Source: an uncultured Eubacteriaceae bacterium (GTDB taxonomy: Bacteria; Bacillota; Clostridia; Eubacteriales; UBA1433). From it: a DNA stretch of 18,526 nt. The translations under genes and the position numbers were made by a program. Below, piece after piece: positions 14,650-18,526 of the stretch; within the stretch, counting starts at the first letter, position 1, and the number at the start of each line of letters is the position of its first letter. The stretch covers positions 1 to 18,526 of the forward strand of contig CALFLU010000058.1 in NCBI GenBank assembly GCA_937880125.1. The letters are read 5' to 3'. The notes under the pieces are model-generated. The model saw only the letters and a program-made list of their open reading frames with translations, was not told where the DNA came from and made no database searches.

Positions 14650-15428
14650 TGAATTGCATCGAAATCAACCATGTTTCTTATAGCGCGGGCACCGCTGCCA
14701 TCTTAAAAGACATCACTTTGCATATCCCAGTCTGCAGCATGACAGGTATCATCGGCCCCAACGGAGCAGGCAAAACAACGCTGCTCAATCTTATGACATC
14801 GTTGATAAAACCCACCGCAGGGCAAATTCTTTTAAACGGAAAAGATGTCGCCCGCATGCGCAAGAGCGATATCGCCCGCAATGTTGCCGTTGTTCCCGAC
14901 AGCTTCGAAACACAATTCTATCTAACCGTATTTGACATTGTTCTCATGGCACGCTATTCACACAGCACGCAAAGCTACATCACCGCCAAACAAGACTACA
15001 CCGCCACCGATGCCGCGCTGAAAAAAGTCGGCATTCTCCATCTGCGAAATCAATACTATAAAACCCTCAGCAGTGGTGAAAAACAAAAGGTTTTGCTTGC
15101 CCGCGCCATTGCACAAGACAGCTCTGTTATTATTTTAGACGAACCCACCAGCAACCTTGATATCAAAAATCAAATGGAAATCATGCAGATGTTAGAGCGC
15201 ATGCACACAGAAGGCAAAACCGTCATCGCCATCATGCACGATATTAATTTAGCGGTTCGTTTCATCAAAAATTTCGTCTTTCTTAAAGACGGAACCATCA
15301 AGCATTCGGGAAATATTGACACCGTTTTTACAAAGCACATTTTGAGCGATCTTTATGACATTTCTATCGATGTTTTTGAAGATACTCACAGTGAATATTT
15401 GTTTATGCAGGCACGAAAATCTGAATAA
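14649..15428 (+). CDS. btuD: Cobalamin ABC transporter ATP-binding protein (BtuD-like)
   Basis: 259-aa ATPase powering the BtuF/BtuC importer. Walker A GPNGAGKTT (36-44), ABC signature LSSGEKQ (140-146), Walker B VIILDE (160-165), D-loop SNLD and H-loop AIMHDI are all intact. Oddly, the Q-loop position reads VVPDSFETQF (81-90), with Asp84 where VPQ is usual. The ATG overlaps the TAA of btuC by one base. No terminator is visible after the stop; the next 250 nt hold a DnaA-box-like cluster and the trmL promoter. FecCD-type ATPases for haem or iron look alike, but the riboswitch supports B12. Confidence 0.92.
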   Translation: MNCIEINHVSYSAGTAAILKDITLHIPVCSMTGIIGPNGAGKTTLLNLMTSLIKPTAGQILLNGKDVARMRKSDIARNVAVVPDSFETQFYLTVFDIVLMARYSHSTQSYITAKQDYTATDAALKKVGILHLRNQYYKTLSSGEKQKVLLARAIAQDSSVIILDEPTSNLDIKNQMEIMQMLERMHTEGKTVIAIMHDINLAVRFIKNFVFLKDGTIKHSGNIDTVFTKHILSDLYDISIDVFEDTHSEYLFMQARKSE

Positions 15429-15457
15429 CTCGTGGGTTTTTGCTTAAATTTCACAGG

Positions 15458-15599
15458 TTATCCACAAGTTTATCCACTTATGCACATTTTCATAGTTACT
15501 GCTTTTTTTCAACAACCCCTCTGATTTTTTTTGTACCACCCCGCCTGTATTCGGGAAATAATCACCGACTTTCCTCCGTTTCTTCACACTTTTTGCACA
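15458..15599 (+). promoter_or_regulatory. Cluster of DnaA-box-like 9-mers
   Basis: Within the non-coding gap there are, all on the plus strand: TTATCCACA (15458-15466), TTATCCACT (15470-15478), TTATGCACA (15478-15486) and TTTTGCACA (15591-15599). A one-mismatch TTCTTCACA is at 15580-15588. Three of them fit the TTWTNCACA DnaA consensus. No dnaA, dnaN or rpmH gene is visible nearby. Confidence 0.45.
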
Positions 15600-15630
15600 G
15601 TTTGCAAACTCCTTTTCAACACAAATGTGA

Positions 15631-15659
15631 TTGCTAAAAAAAACCTTTCATAGTACAAT
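15631..15659 (+). promoter_or_regulatory. Promoter of trmL
   Basis: TTGCTA (15631-15636), a 17-nt spacer and TACAAT (15654-15659). The start codon at 15682 would be only about 15 nt from the transcription start. Confidence 0.55.
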
Positions 15660-15681
15660 GCTTCTATGGTAAAATACGGCT

Positions 15682-16149
15682 ATGTTTAATATTGTCTTAT
15701 ACACACCGCAAATTCCCCAAAACACGGGAAACATCGCGCGAAGTTGCGCACTGACAGATGCCCGCCTGCACTTGGTCGGCCCTTTGGGCTTTTCTATCCA
15801 GGACCGCTATTTAAAACGTGCCGGTCTGGATTATTGGGACAAAATGCAAGTAACCGCCTATGATGACTTTGATGATTTCATGAAAAAAACATCACCCGAC
15901 AGGTTGCTTCTTTTTACTACAAAGGCGGAACAATATTACACACAAGCCACCTATCGTGCCAATGACTTTCTTTTATTTGGCTGCGAAACCACCGGCCTGC
16001 CGAATGAATTGCATCAGCGATACGCAGATTTTCGCTACACGATCCCCATGCGCAAAGGCCCGCAACTGCGAAGTCTCAATTTGGCCAACTCGGTTAACAT
16101 TGTCCTCTATGAGGCCTTGCGGCAAAACCACTTTGCTAACCTAAGGTAG
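15682..16149 (+). CDS. trmL: tRNA (cytidine(34)-2'-O)-methyltransferase TrmL (SPOUT)
   Basis: 155-aa SPOUT methyltransferase of the YibK/CspR/TrmL type, which in characterised members 2'-O-methylates the wobble nucleotide of tRNA-Leu. The three SpoU motifs are visible: IPQNTGNIARSCALT (13-27), LLFGCETTGLPNE in the middle and MRKGPQLRSLNLANSVNIV near the C-terminus (SAM-binding knot). Length fits the minimal knot-only subfamily, with no N-terminal RNA-binding extension. The start ATG at 15682 has only a weak ribosome site, and the leader is short. A gap of 44 nt separates it from trxB, which has its own strong GGAGG. Confidence 0.93.
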   Translation: MFNIVLYTPQIPQNTGNIARSCALTDARLHLVGPLGFSIQDRYLKRAGLDYWDKMQVTAYDDFDDFMKKTSPDRLLLFTTKAEQYYTQATYRANDFLLFGCETTGLPNELHQRYADFRYTIPMRKGPQLRSLNLANSVNIVLYEALRQNHFANLR

Positions 16150-16193
16150 ATTGAAAGATCCTTTGATATATTATTAAACACGGAGGTGTACCC

Positions 16194-17132
16194 ATGGAAA
16201 ATACAAATACGGTATATGACATCCTTGTCATTGGAGGGGGCCCCGGCGGGCTCAGTGCCGCGCTCTATGCAGGCCGCTCCGAAATGAAAACTCTTTTGTT
16301 GGAAGAGGCTTTACTCGGCGGACAAATCGCCACTACACATTTTGTGGAAAACTATCCCGGCTCTATCGAAAATCCTTCCGGACCCAAGCTCATTGAGCGT
16401 ATGGAGCAACAAGTTCAGCATTTTGGCGTGGAAATTGTCTATGACCAAGCACAAAAAATCGAAAAGAACGATGACATATTTTCTGTCTACGGCATGTCCA
16501 AAAAAGTCTATCAGGCAAAAACATTGATTGTAGGCTTGGGTGCCAGCCCACGCACGCTTGGCATTCCCGGTGAAGACGAATTTCGCGGTATGGGCGTGAG
16601 CTATTGTGCCACTTGCGACGGCGCTTTTTTCAAAAACAAAGCCGTGGCAGCCATCGGCGGCGGGGATACCGCTTTGCAAGAATCCGCCTTTTTGACAAAA
16701 TTTGCCTCAAAAGTATACCTCATCCACCGACGCGACGAATTTAGAGGCGCCAAATCTCTTGTAAGCCGCACAAAAAAGAACCCGCGTATCGAAATCATGC
16801 TGGATACCATTCCGCTTCGCGTTGTGGGCAGCTCCACCGTGGAGGGCTTGGAAGTACAAAACAAAGTAACCGGCGAGACAAAAATACTGGAAGATGTGGA
16901 AGGTGTGTTCATGTTTGTGGGCAATAACCCCAACACCGCACTCATCAAAGATTTTGTAGATGTTGATGCCCAGGGTTATGTACTTGCCAATGCGGATATG
17001 TCAACAAAAACACCCGGACTCTTCGCCATCGGCGATATGATCCAAAAACCTTTGCGCCAGGCTGTCACTGCCGCCTCTGACGGTGCCATTGCCGCCATCA
17101 GCGCAGAACACTATATTGCAGAGATGGAATAA
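16194..17132 (+). CDS. trxB: Thioredoxin reductase (NADPH)
   Basis: 312-aa FAD-dependent thioredoxin-disulfide reductase keeping thioredoxin reduced with NADPH. The FAD-binding GGGPGG (14-19) is near the N-terminus. The redox-active CATC is at 138-141 in YCATCDGAFF, the NADPH-binding GGGDTA at 155-160, and IHRRDEFRGAK follows (the HRRxxFR type that points to NADPH rather than reduced ferredoxin). TPGLFAIGDM near the C-terminus is the second FAD motif. GGAGG lies seven bases before the ATG. It ends in a strong terminator. Confidence 0.95.
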   Translation: MENTNTVYDILVIGGGPGGLSAALYAGRSEMKTLLLEEALLGGQIATTHFVENYPGSIENPSGPKLIERMEQQVQHFGVEIVYDQAQKIEKNDDIFSVYGMSKKVYQAKTLIVGLGASPRTLGIPGEDEFRGMGVSYCATCDGAFFKNKAVAAIGGGDTALQESAFLTKFASKVYLIHRRDEFRGAKSLVSRTKKNPRIEIMLDTIPLRVVGSSTVEGLEVQNKVTGETKILEDVEGVFMFVGNNPNTALIKDFVDVDAQGYVLANADMSTKTPGLFAIGDMIQKPLRQAVTAASDGAIAAISAEHYIAEME

Positions 17133-17140
17133 GTCGTTTA

Positions 17141-17166
17141 AAAAGAAGCTTCGGCTTCTTTTTTTA
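17141..17166 (+). terminator. Intrinsic terminator after trxB
   Basis: AAAAGAAGC (17141-17149) pairs with GCTTCTTTT around a UUCG tetraloop, ending in a run of T. It starts nine bases after the trxB stop. Confidence 0.92.
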
Positions 17167-17210
17167 TTGCAAGACGTTCTATACATTTTCATATTCAAAT
17201 TTTTCGCCTT

Positions 17211-17241
17211 TTGACAATAGGCTTTCACTTATACATAAAAT
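17211..17241 (+). promoter_or_regulatory. Possible promoter for the small lipoprotein gene
   Basis: A consensus -35 TTGACA (17211-17216) is followed at a slightly long spacing by AT-rich -10 candidates (CATAAA at 17 nt, TAAAAT at 19 nt). If used, the leader would be about 170 nt. Confidence 0.3.
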
Positions 17242-17422
17242 ATGATAAAGTTATTATCTGAAGGCGACGGCAGATATCATCATTACTTACATACAAACAA
17301 GCAGTGAGACGCAAACCAATTCGCCCTTCGGCTCAACATATCGTTGACCTGCACAGTTCGATAAATTACCCACAGGTCGATTGCCCAAAAAAGAGGTACT
17401 ATTTTCACTTTTGGAGGAAACT

Positions 17423-17887
17423 ATGAAAAAAAAGATCATTCTCTGCACCCTGCTGTGCATTTTTATGCTTGCTGCCTTGGCGGGCTGTGCAAGCAAAACT
17501 GCCTTGACAAACAATGAATTTAAAACACAGGCAGCCAATCACGGCTACAAAGTAACCGACATATCCGACCAATACAAAGCATTCGGCTACATCAAAAGCG
17601 CAACTGTGGCTCAAAGCAAACACGGCTGGCAAATAGAGTTTTATGTCCTTGATAATGAAGCTGCCGCCATAAAAATGTTTGATACCAATCAAGCATCCTT
17701 TGAAAGCGAAAAAGGAAGCACCTCTACACGCTCTACTGTCAGTGTAAACAATTATGCCACCTACGCATTGACAACAAACGGCCAATACATGTATCTTTGC
17801 CGTATCGATACCACATTACTCTATGTCAAAGCGGATGCCACATACAAAAATGACGTAAGCGAATTTGTTGATGCCATAGGGTATTAA
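17423..17887 (+). CDS. Small secreted lipoprotein, hypothetical
   Basis: 154-aa protein of unrecognised family. MKKKIILCTLLCIFMLAALA followed by GC is a clear lipoprotein signal with lipobox LAGC (Cys22), so it is expected on the outer face of the membrane. The mature part (about 130 aa) is soluble and of mixed alpha/beta character, with Thr/Ser/Tyr-rich stretches. The single later Cys is in YLCRID. GGAGG (17413-17417) precedes the ATG by five bases; the frame extends back to 17381, but without a ribosome site or sensible signal. It is monocistronic, between two terminators. No function is proposed. Confidence 0.85.
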   Translation: MKKKIILCTLLCIFMLAALAGCASKTALTNNEFKTQAANHGYKVTDISDQYKAFGYIKSATVAQSKHGWQIEFYVLDNEAAAIKMFDTNQASFESEKGSTSTRSTVSVNNYATYALTTNGQYMYLCRIDTTLLYVKADATYKNDVSEFVDAIGY

Positions 17888-17936
17888 TCCTCGCTTGACA
17901 CCTTGGGTGTTATGCAAATTCTTTACCGATTGCTGC

Positions 17937-17975
17937 AAGAGTTGAATAAACGGCGTTTATGCAACTCTTTTTTTT
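17937..17975 (+). terminator. Intrinsic terminator after the small lipoprotein gene
   Basis: AAGAGTTG (17937-17944) pairs with CAACTCTT (17962-17969), with an inner ATAAA/TTTAT stem and a T-rich tail. It sits about 50 nt after the stop. Confidence 0.88.
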
Positions 17976-18008
17976 ATTTTCCGCTTCTTTTTTCTTGTGA
18001 ATATATAG

Positions 18009-18047
18009 CAAAAACCGATCTGCCTTGTCTTTGTGCAAACCGGTTTT
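18009..18047 (-). terminator. Weak candidate terminator downstream of tRNA-Gly
   Basis: On the minus strand, AAAACCG (complement of 18041-18047) can pair with CGGTTTT (complement of 18011-18017) over a 23-nt loop with a short inner TGC/GCA stem. The T-run overlaps the arm. It is about 110 nt downstream of the tRNA. Confidence 0.3.
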
Positions 18048-18160
18048 ATCTTAAAAAAATATTGATCGATCGCAGCATACATTCTCTTTGTAAAATAAGG
18101 AGAAATACGCTTCTGACGATTTTTATAAATATGTTCACACAATGCGAACAAATTCACCCT

Positions 18161-18235
18161 TGGAGCGAAAGACGAGATTCGAACTCGCAACCCTCGCCTT
18201 GGGAAGGCGATGCTCTACCGTTGAGCCACTTTCGC
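18161..18235 (-). tRNA. tRNA-Gly (anticodon CCC), CCA encoded
   Basis: On the minus strand the cloverleaf is complete: acceptor GCGAAAG / CTTTCGC, D-arm GCTC-AACGGTA-GAGC, anticodon stem TCGCC / GGCGA around the loop TTCCCAA (anticodon CCC at positions 34-36), T-arm GCGAG-TTCGAAT-CTCGT, then T and an encoded CCA. The length is 75 nt including CCA. It reads GGG glycine codons. A promoter candidate lies upstream at 18286-18314. Confidence 0.96.
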
Positions 18236-18285
18236 AAAATATATTTTCCCTTTCATGGAACGAAATACGAAAAAAAGACGAAATC

Positions 18286-18314
18286 AGTATATGCGCTTTT
18301 TTGCCAAAAAGCAA
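18286..18314 (-). promoter_or_regulatory. Promoter candidate for tRNA-Gly
   Basis: On the minus strand there is TTGCTT (complement of 18309-18314), a 17-nt spacer and TATACT (complement of 18286-18291), about 45 nt before the tRNA 5' end. Confidence 0.45.
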
Positions 18315-18375
18315 TCGGCAAATACAAATCATCAAATTTTTTTCCGCATTTTTGCACACTCATTCTGCGTTTTTT

Positions 18376-18526
18376 TTACGCCTGCTTGTGGAGCATTCTT
18401 TCCAGCAGCGCACCATACACAGGCGGGCATTTTGTCGCCTGCGCAATGACATAGGCGGTAATGCTGACCAAGCCGATCGGCAAAACATTCATAAAAGAGC
18501 CTGTCATTTCCGTCATTAAAATAATA
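18376..18526 (-). CDS. ClC-family chloride channel / H+-Cl- antiporter (C-terminal fragment)
   Basis: Only the last 49 codons are in the window; the gene enters from the right edge on the minus strand and ends with TAA (complement of 18376-18378). The readable part contains EMTGSF, then LPIGLVSITAYVIAQ, PPVYGALLERML and HKQA. E-M-T-G followed by a hydrophobic helix and a P-[IV]-Y-x-x-LLER ending is the characteristic last helix region of ClC channels and antiporters. No cytoplasmic CBS or TrkA-C domain follows, so this is a short form. Substrate and coupling cannot be judged from the fragment. Confidence 0.85.
   Translation of the reverse strand, partial: IILMTEMTGSFMNVLPIGLVSITAYVIAQATKCPPVYGALLERMLHKQA

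Noticed and set aside
15440..15637. 65-codon plus-strand ORF
   Set aside because: Low-complexity translation over AT-rich intergenic DNA, no ribosome site, and it overlaps the DnaA-box cluster and the trmL promoter.
15429..15681. Chromosomal origin of replication
   Set aside because: DnaA-like boxes are present, but no dnaA, dnaN, recF or rpmH neighbour and no recognisable unwinding element. Kept only as a DnaA-box cluster.
17346..17378. GACCTG...CAGGTC inverted repeat in front of the lipoprotein gene
   Set aside because: Six-base arms separated by about 20 nt are easily found by chance. Nothing else supports an operator there.
18132..18150. 8-bp hairpin just downstream of tRNA-Gly (minus strand)
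   Set aside because: It contains one wobble pair and is followed by ATATTTATAAAAA rather than a U-tract. It may help 3' processing, but it is not called as a terminator.
17903..18519. Open reading frames of 183 and 125 codons over 17903-18519 on the plus strand
   Set aside because: They run through the lipoprotein terminator, antisense through the tRNA-Gly gene and antisense to the ClC C-terminus. No family similarity.

Overview
This window looks like a piece of chromosome from a strictly anaerobic, Gram-positive, Clostridia-like Firmicute. The evidence is [FeFe]-hydrogenase maturation genes (hydE, hydG and a TM1266-type regulator), lipobox lipoproteins, strong AGGAGG-type ribosome binding sites, U-tailed intrinsic terminators, and a cobalamin riboswitch in front of a btuFCD-type uptake operon. 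No insertion sequence, CRISPR array or prophage gene is visible. Most genes are housekeeping or metabolic.

Layout. Positions 1-2064 (minus strand) hold TM1266 regulator - hydE - hydG, with hydG running off the left edge. HydE and HydG are the radical-SAM enzymes that build the H-cluster of [FeFe]-hydrogenase. Positions 2411-6954 (plus) hold a pyridoxal/pyridoxamine kinase with its own promoter and terminator, then an Old-Yellow-Enzyme-type flavin oxidoreductase, a membrane-anchored metallophosphoesterase, a C_GCAxxG_C_C-type redox protein and mutY. The last two genes overlap. Positions 6906-8392 (minus) hold a 41-codon single-span membrane ORF, a GrpB-family protein and trmO. The trmO 3' end overlaps the 3' end of mutY by 49 bp. 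Positions 8621-12379 (plus) hold a PPC/DUF296 protein and a large membrane sensor with 7TM-like, GAF, GGDEF and EAL regions. The EAL domain of the sensor is cut by an in-frame TAG 34 codons before its natural end.

Positions 12388-15428 (plus) hold a promoter, cobalamin riboswitch, intrinsic terminator, and btuF-btuC-btuD. This is a self-contained B12-repressed B12 import operon. Positions 15429-15681 are a non-coding gap with a cluster of DnaA-box-like 9-mers. Positions 15682-17132 hold trmL and trxB. Positions 17423-17887 hold an unrecognised small lipoprotein. Positions 18161-18235 (minus) are tRNA-Gly(CCC), and the right edge has the C-terminus of a ClC chloride channel (minus).

The most notable observations are: (i) the amber codon inside an otherwise well-conserved EAL domain, at a position where the family usually has Gln; (ii) the DnaA-box cluster away from any visible dnaA/dnaN genes; (iii) a 16-bp perfect (one G-U) hairpin with a 3-nt loop between two genes, without a terminator tail; (iv) a 28-nt dyad between two divergent promoters; and (v) the tail-to-tail mutY/trmO overlap. 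I found no convincing wholly new multi-gene system in the window.
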